IMG/VR virus record: IMGVR_UViG_3300049595_001665
Span: 1-27,995 of that record
Length of the DNA: 27,995 nucleotides
Direction: 5' to 3' (one strand)
Origin: a virus
The notes below the pieces were generated by a model, which saw only the letters and a list, made by a program, of their open reading frames with translations, did no database searches and was not told the DNA's origin. The translations under genes and the position numbers were made by a program. Positions 1 through 8,830 of this stretch are shown here, one piece after another. Within the stretch, counting starts at the first letter, position 1, and the number at the start of each line of letters is the position of its first letter.

Positions 1-44
1 TTATGCGGACTTAACGGTTTGCTATCAGCGATATTCTATTTAAC

Positions 45-221
45 ATGGGAACACACGAACGAATAATTGCCGCAGGTTGGCAATTTAAGCGCGAAAGTTG
101 TGGCTGTGGTGGTGCTGAAAAGAAGCGCACATACATCAAAGGCAGCGACCAATTGATTTATCATACACGAACGAAAAAAATAACCGTAAACAATGTTATC
201 AAAGATATTCAAGAAATCTAA
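45..221 (+). CDS. Small Cys/Gly-motif protein, 58 aa, unknown function
   Basis: A short frame opens after a stop at 12-14, starts at ATG 45 and ends at TAA 219-221, overlapping the next gene by 29 bases. I do not recognise the protein. It has a compact CGCGG motif near residue 20 within a basic context (KRESCGCGG), and it is rich in Lys and Arg, with an ITVNNVIKDIQEI tail. Its place directly upstream of the tail-assembly chaperone and tape measure suggests a small structural or assembly role, but that is inference from position only. The frame could also be spurious, since it is short. The bases before it (1-14) end another frame that I cannot follow because the window begins there. Confidence 0.5.
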   Translation: MGTHERIIAAGWQFKRESCGCGGAEKKRTYIKGSDQLIYHTRTKKITVNNVIKDIQEI

Positions 222-780
222 ACCAACGTACAAAGCCGATTACGCATTGGAGTTTGCCTTTAATTGTGGCGGCATTGATTACTTTGAGTTTGTGGATAAA
301 AACAACCTACCTTACGAGCGTGGATTGGAAGCATTGACATTTTACCAAGAAATGCAAAACGGTGTCACAAATGATTACTTAAAGGCGTACAATGCAAAGA
401 TGAACCAATTGCTATCCGACCCAAAGAAAATCAATGTGAATGAAATTGCGAAGTTACAAGGGCGGTTTGAGGAACGTTGTAATTACATTGTGAGCAAGGA
501 TATTATCTACAAGGTTGCTTCGGTTGCGTTTGTTGACAAGAGTGAACCATTGACACGTTATGATTACAAGTTAAATGAGAAGAAAATCCGAAATTGGAAG
601 GAAAATGCCGGAGATAGTTTTTTTTTGTCAATGCCAGTAAAGAAGTTAATACCGTTTTTGATGAAATCAGGCGACACTTCCCTGATGTATTTGAACATCG
701 TGGAAAAAATAGACCAGATACAACAGGCCATTCTTTCATTGCAGACGTTAGAGATGGAATTTCAAGCAGAGAAAGATTGA
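193..780 (+). CDS. Tail assembly chaperone, short (gpG-like) form
   Basis: 195 residues starting at ATG 193. It sits directly in front of the tape measure gene, where siphophages encode the tail assembly chaperone pair (lambda gpG/gpGT type) that coats the tape measure during tail assembly. I see no sequence motif that proves the family. The call rests on position and on a run of nine T bases at 618-626 inside the gene, followed by a long open frame in the -1 frame that leads into the tape measure. The zero-frame product continues 52 codons past the T-run and ends with a helical, Gln/Glu-rich tail. The protein is mixed alpha/beta in composition, with no signal peptide or membrane segment. The chaperone call is moderately sure; that the gene is real is very likely. 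Confidence 0.7.
   Translation: MLSKIFKKSKPTYKADYALEFAFNCGGIDYFEFVDKNNLPYERGLEALTFYQEMQNGVTNDYLKAYNAKMNQLLSDPKKINVNEIAKLQGRFEERCNYIVSKDIIYKVASVAFVDKSEPLTRYDYKLNEKKIRNWKENAGDSFFLSMPVKKLIPFLMKSGDTSLMYLNIVEKIDQIQQAILSLQTLEMEFQAEKD
618..627 (+). promoter_or_regulatory. Putative -1 programmed frameshift site (T9 run)
   Basis: Nine consecutive T bases followed by G. In the zero frame the codons read AGT TTT TTT TTG; the heptamer T TTT TTT fits the X XXY YYZ rule for tandem -1 slippage. Its position in the 3' third of a gene immediately before the tape measure is what is expected of phage tail-chaperone frameshift sites. Confidence 0.65.
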
Positions 781-905
781 AGTTGACCGTGCTAAAATAT
801 TTGCCTGCTAATTATCCGATAAATTTATTATCTTTGTACGATTTCTTTTTCTTTGCGAATGAAGCAAAGAAGCCACAACCTAAACCACAACAAACCAAGC
901 GTTAG
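618..905 (+). CDS. -1 frameshift extension of the tail chaperone (gpGT-like)
   Basis: The -1 frame relative to the chaperone is open from 618 (stop TAG at 615-617) to TAG at 903-905. It has no ATG, which argues against independent translation. If ribosomes slip back one base on the T-run, about 144 residues of the chaperone are fused to about 93 new residues, giving a product of roughly 237 aa. The extension has ordinary protein composition (a HFPDVFEHRGK stretch, a hydrophobic LKYLPANYPINLLSLYDFFFF stretch split by charged residues, then a Lys/Pro/Gln-rich tail). Its TAG overlaps the GTG start of the tape measure (TAGTG), the same coupling used by neighbouring genes. An alternative is a sequencing indel in the homopolymer, which would fuse the frames permanently. 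Confidence 0.65.
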   Translation, partial: FFFVNASKEVNTVFDEIRRHFPDVFEHRGKNRPDTTGHSFIADVRDGISSRERLKLTVLKYLPANYPINLLSLYDFFFFANEAKKPQPKPQQTKR

Positions 906-3106
906 TGGAAAACGTAATTATTAAATTCGTTGCAGACACATCGGGGTTAGAACCTGCGATTAAGCAATTGCAATTATTGGGTAAAATTAGCGAGGAAGAT
1001 GCTGCCAAGTTTAATCTAATAAATCAAGAGCAGAAAGAGTTTATTCAACAAGTTAACAAGTCAACAACCGAAATGGGTAAGTTGTCTAATGAAGTTGAAA
1101 ACTTAACAGCAGAGATACAAGGCGGTGCGATAAACACACTTGCTGATGGATTAAAAGAAGTAACAACCGACACGGTTAATAGTGCCAAAGGTTTCAAATC
1201 GATGAAAGCCGAATTGCGTGAATTAAAAGCACAAATTGCAAGTGGTACGTTAGGCGAAAAGGAAATGCAAGCAGCTACAAGGCGTGCAGGCGAGTTGGCC
1301 GATGCCATTGAGGATGCAGGCCGACAAGTTAGAGCGTTTGCAGGAAGCAGATTTGAAAATATACTTAACAGAGTTGGCGAGGGTGCAAAAGCATTGGCAG
1401 CAGGTATGTCAATGGTTGCAGGTGCGCAAGCGTTACTTGGCACGGAAAATAAAGAATTAGAAAAGACAATGCTGAAAGTACAAGCATCAATGGCATTGCT
1501 TCAAGGTACGCAAGAACTTACAAATTTGCTACAAAAAGAAAGCGCATTGATGACTGGGCTGATGGAAGTTAAGACCTATGCTTTGTCTGCTGCTCAACGT
1601 ATAGCTGCGGCTTCATCAATGGCATTAGGTGTTGCAATATCGGAGTCAATGGTACTTGCAACAGGTGGACTTGCTGCGCTTGTTATTGGTTTGGGTGCGT
1701 TAGCGACAACAATGGATGATGCTGAAGAGGATGCTATAAAAAGAAATGAGAAATTGCAAGAATTGCAAAAAAACAATGAAGATATCCTTGATAAACTTGA
1801 TGAAGCACGTATAAAAAGAATGCTTAAAGGGCGGCAGCAAGAGTTGCAATTGCAAAAATTGCACAATGAAAAAATGCTTCAAGAGATATACAATCAAAAT
1901 GTTAATGAAGAGTTGCAAGGTAAATATTTAATTGAGTTGGCATACCAAAACAGGCAAGCTATTGATGATATCAATAAGAAGTATGATGATTTAGAGTTGG
2001 AAGCTAAAAAGAAATTAGAGGAAGAAAAATTAAAGTCTGCAAAAGAAGCGAGACAAAGGCAAAGAAAAATTGAAGAAGAAGAAGCGGCTGCATTCAAAGC
2101 AAGGCAAGAAAAGTATGCTGAATTGATGCAAAAAATGCGCGAAATTGACAATGAACGCACCGAGGATAGCATCAATAATCGCAAGAAAGAACAAAAGGCA
2201 GCAGAGGATGCTATATTGGCTAAAATGAATGCTCAATTAGCTGCAAATCAAAAAGAGATTGATGATTATTGGCGCAAAAAACAAGAAGAGATTGATGCTG
2301 AAAATAAAGCCGCTCAAAAGCGCAAAGAACTCTCACAATTTACCATCGACCAAGCACGTGTTGTTGCCGACACGGTATTCACCATCATGCAACAAAACAG
2401 GCAAGCCATATTCGATGCTGACATGGCAGCACTTGAAGAAGCGCGTGAACGTGAACTTGACAATAAAAACTTAACAGAGTCGCAACGTGCGCAAATTGAA
2501 AAGCGTTATAAATTAGAAGAAGCAAGATTAAAGCAACAAGCATGGAAGCAACAAAAGGATGCTGATTTAGCGCAAGCCGTTATCAATGGTGCGCTTGCCA
2601 TAAGTAGAGCATGGACATTAGGTTTACCTGCTGCCATCCCTGCATCAATAGCCGCAGGTGTTGCTACGGCTGCTCAAATAGCCGTGATAGCGAACACTAA
2701 ACCGCCAAAGTTTGCCGATGGTACTGAATTTTTAATTGGTGCGGGTACAGGTCGCAGCGATAACAACCTTGCATACCTATCACATGGTGAGCGTGTCGTT
2801 CCTGCTTCGGTCAATAGTGATTATTATCCTGCATTGTCGGCAATACATAACAGAGAAGTTGAGCCAACGTTTGCAAACAACATACTAACGGCATTGGCCA
2901 ATGGAACATTCGACCTTGCAGCGCAATATCATCAAGGCCAAAGCAAAGGCAAATCAACCTTTGATGTTGAGAAACTTGGCAAAGTATTGGAGAAGCACAA
3001 GACAAATGTGAACATAAACATTGATGAGAATGGCTTTAACAAGTATGTTGAGAAGTCGAACAGCAGAACGGAATTTAGAAACGCTAAATTGAGAATAAAA
3101 GCATGA
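905..3106 (+). CDS. Tail tape measure protein
   Basis: 733 residues from a GTG start that overlaps the preceding TAG. The tape measure sets tail length and helps deliver DNA. The N-terminus (NVIIKFVADTSGLEPAI) has the usual tape-measure look. Then come helical heptad-rich sequence to about residue 150, a small hydrophobic stretch near 160-178, and a strong Ala/Gly/Leu hydrophobic segment at about 231-270. A very long charged coiled coil follows (about 272-480 and again 500-565), and a second hydrophobic Ala-rich segment at about 585-625. The C-terminal part contains SHGERVVPA, a short motif often seen near the end of tape measures in phages of this phylum. By the usual rule of about 0.15 nm per residue, the tail would be near 110 nm. 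Confidence 0.92.
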   Translation: MENVIIKFVADTSGLEPAIKQLQLLGKISEEDAAKFNLINQEQKEFIQQVNKSTTEMGKLSNEVENLTAEIQGGAINTLADGLKEVTTDTVNSAKGFKSMKAELRELKAQIASGTLGEKEMQAATRRAGELADAIEDAGRQVRAFAGSRFENILNRVGEGAKALAAGMSMVAGAQALLGTENKELEKTMLKVQASMALLQGTQELTNLLQKESALMTGLMEVKTYALSAAQRIAAASSMALGVAISESMVLATGGLAALVIGLGALATTMDDAEEDAIKRNEKLQELQKNNEDILDKLDEARIKRMLKGRQQELQLQKLHNEKMLQEIYNQNVNEELQGKYLIELAYQNRQAIDDINKKYDDLELEAKKKLEEEKLKSAKEARQRQRKIEEEEAAAFKARQEKYAELMQKMREIDNERTEDSINNRKKEQKAAEDAILAKMNAQLAANQKEIDDYWRKKQEEIDAENKAAQKRKELSQFTIDQARVVADTVFTIMQQNRQAIFDADMAALEEARERELDNKNLTESQRAQIEKRYKLEEARLKQQAWKQQKDADLAQAVINGALAISRAWTLGLPAAIPASIAAGVATAAQIAVIANTKPPKFADGTEFLIGAGTGRSDNNLAYLSHGERVVPASVNSDYYPALSAIHNREVEPTFANNILTALANGTFDLAAQYHQGQSKGKSTFDVEKLGKVLEKHKTNVNINIDENGFNKYVEKSNSRTEFRNAKLRIKA

Positions 3107-5304
3107 TATGGCAATTTAGTTTAGTAGACATAACTAATATGTCAGTAATAGTTGATGAGCCAGTTGGATGGGATGGCATAGCTTGTAACTTTACACGTAA
3201 CCTAACACATCACGGTATATTCACAAATGTAACAACCAACTCATTTGAATGGGTAGAGGATGCTTATGATTTATTACTTGCCGAGTATCAAACGAATGGT
3301 GCTAACGGAACAATGGAGTTGTTAATTGAGTATGAGTGTGCAGATGGCGATGGGTTTACTACTTATTTTCAAGGAAAATTTGATTTCAATACTTTTGAAA
3401 GACAGTGTTTAGATTATTGCTTTATTAAATGCGATGTAACGGCCACAAAATGCACGGATATATTCTTATCACGTATGGGGCAGGATGTGAACGTACAAAG
3501 CACGCAAAACTTTGATGGTGATGCAATAGCACCAATGACATTCACTACCTTGAACATTGAGGGGCAGGATATATTTGTGCAAAATAAAGCGGATAACGAC
3601 AATGGAGATAACTTTGCTGGATTAACACTTGACACTTCGGGAATAACAGGAACACGTTATTATGACATACCTATATTGTTACCAAACAATCCGATAATTG
3701 AGTTTGGAGATTGGAACGTTAACAATGTTAGTCCATCAATTGTGGCAAAGAATGAGGGAATAGATAATATAGAATTCCCCATGAGTGGCAGTGATTTTAG
3801 TCAGTATTTTAATTTTATTTACTTGTATGAACCTGCCGTTGATGATTGTGTTTCAAACATTGATTACACATGGCGAACAAAGGGCAATTTCAATATTACA
3901 CCTAATTACAACGGCTTTATTGAAATTACTTTAAGAGCTATACAAATAAACCCATTTACAGGACCTGCAATAAGTTTAGGAACAACAATAATTGCAACAG
4001 GCGTTACTTTAACCAATGGTGTTCAAACAACCATTGCCTTTGATGAAACAAATTCATCATCATTTACAAATGGCACTCCATTTGATTTTGTTGCATTTTA
4101 CTTTCATTTAGAGATATTAAAAACAACAGCATCAGCACTTGACCAAAATGTAATAAGCATTGATTATGATAGTGGCGGTGTAAACTATTTCAACATGGAA
4201 GCCAATAGTGCTTGTGGTGAAACAACAACCGACTCCGTATCATTGCCCGATTTATTGGAGTGGCTACCAACTGCATACTATTCATCGGAATGTCCACAGT
4301 TGCAAATTGAAAGCGAATTGCGTGATTGTTTGGCGCGTTACTCAATAACAAAAGGTTCGTTTTTACGCAATGTAATTGAGCCAAGCGTGCCACAATTGTT
4401 TACAAGTTTTGAGTTTATGTTTGACAATTGCCGTAAGATATTCAACATCGGATGGGGGTTTGACAATAACGAAACCGAATTATTGATTGGCAACATTAAT
4501 GATTTTTACCTTGGTTCAGTTGTGGCTGATGTTGGATTGGTTAATAAGGCCACATTCACAACGGCAAAGGATTTGATTTATGGCACAATAACAATAGGTT
4601 ATAACAAGTGGGAAGCCGAAGAGTACAACGGCCTTGATGAAATGAATACCGAGCGACAATATCGCAGGAATATCAACAGCAACCCCTCGGAACTTGATTT
4701 AATGGCCGACATCATCAGCGCAGGATATACCATTGAGGTAACACGTAGAAAGAACCAAGCGGCCACAGGTACGAGTGATTGGCGTTATGATGATGATTTG
4801 TTTATCATCAATACTTTTGAAGATGAGGGTCAACTATACGCTTATAGAGGTGTTGACCTTTCGCCTGCGTTTGTTTATTCGCCTGCAACACGTATGAACT
4901 TTGCGCTCACACCTGTGCGTAACTTAATGAGGTGGTTTCGTACATTGGCAGCACCAACACCAACGGTTACAAATGAGTCGTTAAAGTTTACAAGTGGCAC
5001 AGGTAACTTTAGGGCAGGCGGTCAAATGACTACTTCATGCCCGGTTGAGGACCAACAAATATTTGAGAATAGCATTATAAATAGCACATTGTTTCAAAGT
5101 GGTTATATCAACCCCATTTGGAAAACAATCTATGCGACATTTGAAGCACCGTTATCAATGGTGCAATTTGAAGCGATAAAAACAAACGTATATGGTGCAA
5201 TTCGTTTTCGTTGTGGCAATGACCTATACCTTGGCAACATAGTAACATTGAGCCATGAACCAAACACAGGATTGGCATCATTTAAACTTTTATTGAGAAG
5301 ATAA
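3103..5304 (+). CDS. Large tail protein, probably distal tail or baseplate hub
   Basis: 733 residues from ATG 3103, overlapping the tape measure stop (ATGA). Position right after the tape measure suggests a distal tail or hub component. The sequence is rich in Asn, Thr, Phe and Tyr with many short beta-like stretches, low in Lys, and contains a Cys-bearing segment near residues 90-125 (ECADGDGF, then CLDYCFIKC) and another near 365-430. There is no signal peptide or membrane segment. I recognise no enzymatic motif. That it equals the tape measure in residue number is coincidence, since the sequences are unrelated. Confidence 0.6.
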   Translation: MIWQFSLVDITNMSVIVDEPVGWDGIACNFTRNLTHHGIFTNVTTNSFEWVEDAYDLLLAEYQTNGANGTMELLIEYECADGDGFTTYFQGKFDFNTFERQCLDYCFIKCDVTATKCTDIFLSRMGQDVNVQSTQNFDGDAIAPMTFTTLNIEGQDIFVQNKADNDNGDNFAGLTLDTSGITGTRYYDIPILLPNNPIIEFGDWNVNNVSPSIVAKNEGIDNIEFPMSGSDFSQYFNFIYLYEPAVDDCVSNIDYTWRTKGNFNITPNYNGFIEITLRAIQINPFTGPAISLGTTIIATGVTLTNGVQTTIAFDETNSSSFTNGTPFDFVAFYFHLEILKTTASALDQNVISIDYDSGGVNYFNMEANSACGETTTDSVSLPDLLEWLPTAYYSSECPQLQIESELRDCLARYSITKGSFLRNVIEPSVPQLFTSFEFMFDNCRKIFNIGWGFDNNETELLIGNINDFYLGSVVADVGLVNKATFTTAKDLIYGTITIGYNKWEAEEYNGLDEMNTERQYRRNINSNPSELDLMADIISAGYTIEVTRRKNQAATGTSDWRYDDDLFIINTFEDEGQLYAYRGVDLSPAFVYSPATRMNFALTPVRNLMRWFRTLAAPTPTVTNESLKFTSGTGNFRAGGQMTTSCPVEDQQIFENSIINSTLFQSGYINPIWKTIYATFEAPLSMVQFEAIKTNVYGAIRFRCGNDLYLGNIVTLSHEPNTGLASFKLLLRR

Positions 5305-6182
5305 TGGCATCAATATTAAACATACCTAATAGTTTTGTAACCTTTTATAATTTATCTAACAATACAGGCATACCCGAGTATGTAACCGATAGCGATTGCG
5401 GCATTCAAAAGGACTTCTGCTATCCGATTTATGATGTTGGTGATATTGCATTCCAAACACAAGTAGTATCAACAGAAGTGATTAGCAGCGTTACAGTTTA
5501 CAAGATACCACCAAGCGGAACAGGAATAATACTTAACGATGTTTTTACTAACATTGTAACTAATGGCACTCAAAACGGTGTTCCCATTTATAACATTTAC
5601 TTTTCGTTTCTTTTATCCGATTTAATGGATGGACTATTCGATGGTGATTGTTTTCAATTAGGATTTGCTTGTGGTACATCCGAGCCAAGTTTTTTCGTAA
5701 GCAATCAATGTTTTAAGAAGATTGCAGATAAATGTTTGACAACAAGGTTGCAATACTTCAATAATGAGAATGCATTTGGCTTTGTTTATCGCACTGTGTC
5801 TATTCCGTTCCCACCTATTACATTGCCTTTAAACAATTACATCCGCTTGCCATTATACCTTAAAGAACCGATTATCAGCAGTGATAAAAACGTGTATGTG
5901 CGCAGTGATGGAAGTCGTAAGTTATTATCGGCAAGATTGGCAAAGAAATACAAGGCCATTGTTGACCATGTTCCAGAGGAAACGCATCAAAACATAGTTG
6001 TTGCGCTCAACCATGATGAGGTTACATTGTTGCCTGATAACTTTTCAAACGGTATTAGATGCCGATTTGAGGATGAGTACAACAATAATTTTCCCGAAAT
6101 AATGCAAAACGTGTCGATTTGGTCGGCAGATTTTACTATCTTTGAAACGCCATTTAACAACTTCAATTCAAACTGCGGATGA
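5304..6182 (+). CDS. Tail-associated protein, unknown
   Basis: 292 residues; the ATG at 5304 overlaps the previous stop as TAATG. The N-terminal half resembles a beta-rich virion protein (alternating Val, Ile, Thr and Asn with several Cys). The C-terminal half has a basic patch around SDGSRKLLSARLAKKYKAI and an acidic end. It lies between the hub candidate and a glycosyltransferase and is translationally coupled to both, so it is probably part of the tail tip. I do not recognise the family and assign no biochemical role. Confidence 0.55.
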   Translation: MASILNIPNSFVTFYNLSNNTGIPEYVTDSDCGIQKDFCYPIYDVGDIAFQTQVVSTEVISSVTVYKIPPSGTGIILNDVFTNIVTNGTQNGVPIYNIYFSFLLSDLMDGLFDGDCFQLGFACGTSEPSFFVSNQCFKKIADKCLTTRLQYFNNENAFGFVYRTVSIPFPPITLPLNNYIRLPLYLKEPIISSDKNVYVRSDGSRKLLSARLAKKYKAIVDHVPEETHQNIVVALNHDEVTLLPDNFSNGIRCRFEDEYNNNFPEIMQNVSIWSADFTIFETPFNNFNSNCG

Positions 6183-7030
6183 CAACAGGAATATTAATAA
6201 TAGCAGTGGGGCATAAAAATTATGGGTGCATGGCCGCAAACCTTGCTATGTCATTACGTGCAAACGGTTGTGAGTTGCCTATTACATTGGTAACACAAAC
6301 CGAAACCATAACGCGTTTGGATGAATATTATAAGGCATTATTTACAGAAATAAAAGAAATACCTGCACATTGCTACACGTTAAAGGATAATGAAACGTGT
6401 TATATTAAAGCAAAAGCGCACATGGATGAATTAACACCGTATGATTATACGTTATTTATGGATGCCGATGTGATTTTGGTTAACAACAATTCAATTAATG
6501 AAGAAATTGAAAAGCTAAAAGACATTGATTTTGCAATTAAAAACAAAGGTTTAAACAATAAGTTTTCGATTTGGGCAGATATGAATGAGGTTATTAAGGA
6601 GTATCAACTTGAAAACAAAGAAGTTTACGAAATACACAGTGAGTTTATATGGTGGAAGAAAGGTCATCCTGCAATGTCAAAATGGGCATATAATTTTGAA
6701 AATTTAAAAGTTAAACCTACTAATTTTGCTGGATGTATTGCAGATGAATTGCCGTTATTTATATCCATGGCCGAAACAAATACAAAACCGCATGTAGTTG
6801 GCTATAATCCTATTTATTGGTTCAATCAAGATGCAAAGTATCAAAAGAGAATTAAAGAGGTAAAAGAAGATGGGTATTGTGGCATAAGTATAGGCGGGAA
6901 TTTAATATCGGATATACAACGTAATTCTTATGATATTTTAGTTACAATTTATGGCAAGATATTAAACATGAGATTTACTTTTAAAGCACAGCAAAAGAAA
7001 AGATGGGATGCAAATAGAAGCAACATGTAA
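6179..7030 (+). CDS. GT-A-type glycosyltransferase-like protein
   Basis: 283 residues from ATG 6179, overlapping the preceding stop (ATGA). The N-terminus (TGILIIAVGHKNYG, residues 3-16) is a Rossmann-like first strand and loop. LFMDADVIL at residues 92-100 contains a DxD-like motif (DAD, 95-97), which in GT-A enzymes binds the metal and the nucleotide sugar. A later YNPIYWFNQD segment fits the C-terminal part of the fold. The gene sits in the tail module, so the enzyme could decorate a virion protein or the host surface; the sequence does not decide. The last 20 residues (from MRFTF to the end) look like an added tail, because a very similar 20-residue peptide is encoded again just downstream (7056-7118). 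Confidence 0.7.
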   Translation: MTTGILIIAVGHKNYGCMAANLAMSLRANGCELPITLVTQTETITRLDEYYKALFTEIKEIPAHCYTLKDNETCYIKAKAHMDELTPYDYTLFMDADVILVNNNSINEEIEKLKDIDFAIKNKGLNNKFSIWADMNEVIKEYQLENKEVYEIHSEFIWWKKGHPAMSKWAYNFENLKVKPTNFAGCIADELPLFISMAETNTKPHVVGYNPIYWFNQDAKYQKRIKEVKEDGYCGISIGGNLISDIQRNSYDILVTIYGKILNMRFTFKAQQKKRWDANRSNM

Positions 7031-7118
7031 AATTATGCAAATTCAATCAATGAATATGCGATATCAATTTTTGCAGCAACCTAAAAAAAAATGGGTTGCA
7101 AATAGAACACATTACTAA
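6968..7118 (+). repeat. Two tandem 63-base units encoding similar 20-aa peptides
   Basis: Units at 6968-7030 and 7056-7118 are each 21 codons including a stop. Aligned without gaps, 10 of the 20 residues are identical, including MR, F, Q, KK, W and ANR, with further conservative changes. The first unit is the C-terminus of the glycosyltransferase, and the second is most of a 27-residue frame. The 88-base offset puts them in different frames, so the similarity is not a continuation of one gene. Confidence 0.7.
7035..7118 (+). CDS. 27-aa peptide, paralogue of the glycosyltransferase tail
   Basis: A frame of 27 residues from ATG 7035 to TAA 7116-7118, which overlaps the portal ATG as TAATG. Residues 8-27 align with the C-terminal 20 residues of the gene before it. 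The conserved core is MR-aromatic-x-F, then Q, KK, W and ANR, a strongly basic and aromatic peptide. The stop-start overlap with the portal and the similarity to its neighbour both argue that it is translated. It may only be a leader that couples the portal to upstream translation. No function is known to me. Confidence 0.5.
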   Translation: MQIQSMNMRYQFLQQPKKKWVANRTHY

Positions 7119-8830
7119 TGGACAAAAAATTTGCCATAATCAATGCCGAGATAGTATCGGAAATTATACGTAAACCACATATTGAAGCAGAAGAGTATGA
7201 GAATTTTCTATACTACTCCGACAATGAATATCCTCACAAACTTATTGATGAGAATAGGCCAAACGAACACAATATCGTAAAGGAATATCGCAAGAAAACA
7301 TACCAACCTGTGTTTAGCGAAGTGTTTGACCGTGTGTTGAACTCATTGAACAAGATACAACGTGCCGATGGTTTTATGCTGAAATTCCCTGACCAAAGTG
7401 AATTTAGCAAGATAAGTGCCGATGAAAAACTTGATGTTTATTTGACTAAAAACTTCACAGCATCAAAATCATTATTCAATTGGGCGTTTCAAGTAGGGTT
7501 AAAACAAGCAGTAATTGATGTTAATGGTGTTGTAATCGTATGGAATGAGGAAGAGGTAAGCGAAACAGAATATACAAAGCCACAAGCGTTTATAATCAAT
7601 TCCGACCGCATCATATACAGTTACGAAAACAATGCTATTGTTTACAAAGATGGTGATGACCGCAATGTTTATTATTCGATTGATAAAGTATCATGGAATA
7701 AATACAAACGTGATTACAAGTCAAACAAATGGGTTATGGTTGAGCAATACTTTCATAACCTTGGATTGTTTCCCGGCTTTACCATTGGTGGCATAGTTGA
7801 AGAAGAGGAAGAATTAGGCCGCGAATATCAATCAGTATTCCGTGCAATGTTGCCGTGGTTAAACGTGGCCACAATTGAGTTTAGTGATTTGCGTGCTGAA
7901 ATTACGCAGCACATTCATTCAACTGTTTGGATATATCAAGACCAACAATGTCCGACCTGCAACGGTAACGGATGGCTAAACAGGGATAATGAGAAAGTGC
8001 CATGTACGAATGGCGAGTGCAAAGGCGGTCAAATACCTTTATCGCCTTATGAAACATTGCGCGTAAGACCTGCTAAAACAACAATGGGCGAAGTACCTGC
8101 ACCGACACCACCAATGGGTTACATTCAAAAGCAACCCGAGATTGCAGAGTTGCAAGATAGGCGCATCAATGAAATGCGTTATCGTGCGTTGGCAGCAGTA
8201 AACATGCAGTTTTTGGAGTCAACACCAACTGCTCAAAGCGGTGTTGCAAAGGCATACGATAGAGATGAAACAAACAACACATTTTATTCAATTGCAACCA
8301 ATTTAGGTTTGTTAATGGAGCGCATTAGCTTCCTTGTTGCCAAATGGCGTTATGGTTTGCTTTATAACGATGCTGATTTACAAAGAATGTGTCCTGTTTG
8401 CATCGTTCCCAATACGTTCGATGTGTTAGGTTCACAAACTATTGTTGATGAAATTAAGAGCGCAAAGGATAGCACATTGAACGATGCTGTGTTGAGTGAA
8501 ATGGAGTTAGAATTTATTAAGAAACGTTTTCCGAACGACATCGAAATGCAGAATAAACTTCGTGCTGCCTTTGAACTTGACCCTGCAAGTGGTAAAACAG
8601 AGGAGCAAAAAGCACTATTGGTAAGCAATAGATTGATGAGCAAGGTTGATGCTGTGATTAGCACTTACATATTTGACTTTGTTGACCGTGCCATTGCCGA
8701 AAACAAGGACTTTATCAATCTAACTAAATCACAGAAGTATGCGATATTAGAGCAATACGCAACTGAAAAGATTAAGAATATTGAAGCAAAAGATAAATTA
8801 ATTGAAAGCATATTAGGTGTCAGCGAGTAA
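7118..8830 (+). CDS. Portal protein with an inserted zinc-finger-like loop
   Basis: 570 residues from ATG 7118. The portal is the dodecameric ring through which DNA enters the capsid and to which the tail attaches. Support comes from its size, its position before a Mu F-like minor head gene, scaffold and capsid, and the later segment RALAAVNMQFLESTPTAQSG followed by a long helical region. Residues 278-301 carry CPTCNGNG and then C296 and C301 with Gly around them, a DnaJ-like four-cysteine pattern probably binding zinc. The C-terminal 130 residues are helical and charged, as in portals that reach into the head. The end overlaps the next gene by 14 bases. Confidence 0.85.
   Translation: MDKKFAIINAEIVSEIIRKPHIEAEEYENFLYYSDNEYPHKLIDENRPNEHNIVKEYRKKTYQPVFSEVFDRVLNSLNKIQRADGFMLKFPDQSEFSKISADEKLDVYLTKNFTASKSLFNWAFQVGLKQAVIDVNGVVIVWNEEEVSETEYTKPQAFIINSDRIIYSYENNAIVYKDGDDRNVYYSIDKVSWNKYKRDYKSNKWVMVEQYFHNLGLFPGFTIGGIVEEEEELGREYQSVFRAMLPWLNVATIEFSDLRAEITQHIHSTVWIYQDQQCPTCNGNGWLNRDNEKVPCTNGECKGGQIPLSPYETLRVRPAKTTMGEVPAPTPPMGYIQKQPEIAELQDRRINEMRYRALAAVNMQFLESTPTAQSGVAKAYDRDETNNTFYSIATNLGLLMERISFLVAKWRYGLLYNDADLQRMCPVCIVPNTFDVLGSQTIVDEIKSAKDSTLNDAVLSEMELEFIKKRFPNDIEMQNKLRAAFELDPASGKTEEQKALLVSNRLMSKVDAVISTYIFDFVDRAIAENKDFINLTKSQKYAILEQYATEKIKNIEAKDKLIESILGVSE

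Noticed and set aside
12-32. TAACGGTTTGCTATCAGCG at the window start, similar to the cassette ends
   Set aside because: No right arm or matching GTTA end is visible, and the sequence is cut by the window edge; the likeness is short enough for chance.
829-836. TATCTTTG box before the tape measure gene
   Set aside because: No TTTG at the right distance upstream (nearest is 25 bases away), and the box lies inside the -1 frame of the chaperone.
1045-2236. Several minus-strand and alternative-frame reading frames within the tape measure gene
   Set aside because: They lie wholly inside a clear long gene, have biased Ser/Phe/Cys composition typical of antisense shadows, and show no leaders or couplings.
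2259-2474. 71-residue + strand frame in the tape measure gene
   Set aside because: It is out of frame with the coiled-coil gene and has low-complexity Lys-rich sequence; no start signal.
6137-6144. TATCTTTG box before the glycosyltransferase gene
   Set aside because: It is inside a coding region and the nearest TTTG is only 15 bases upstream, too close for a Bacteroidota promoter.
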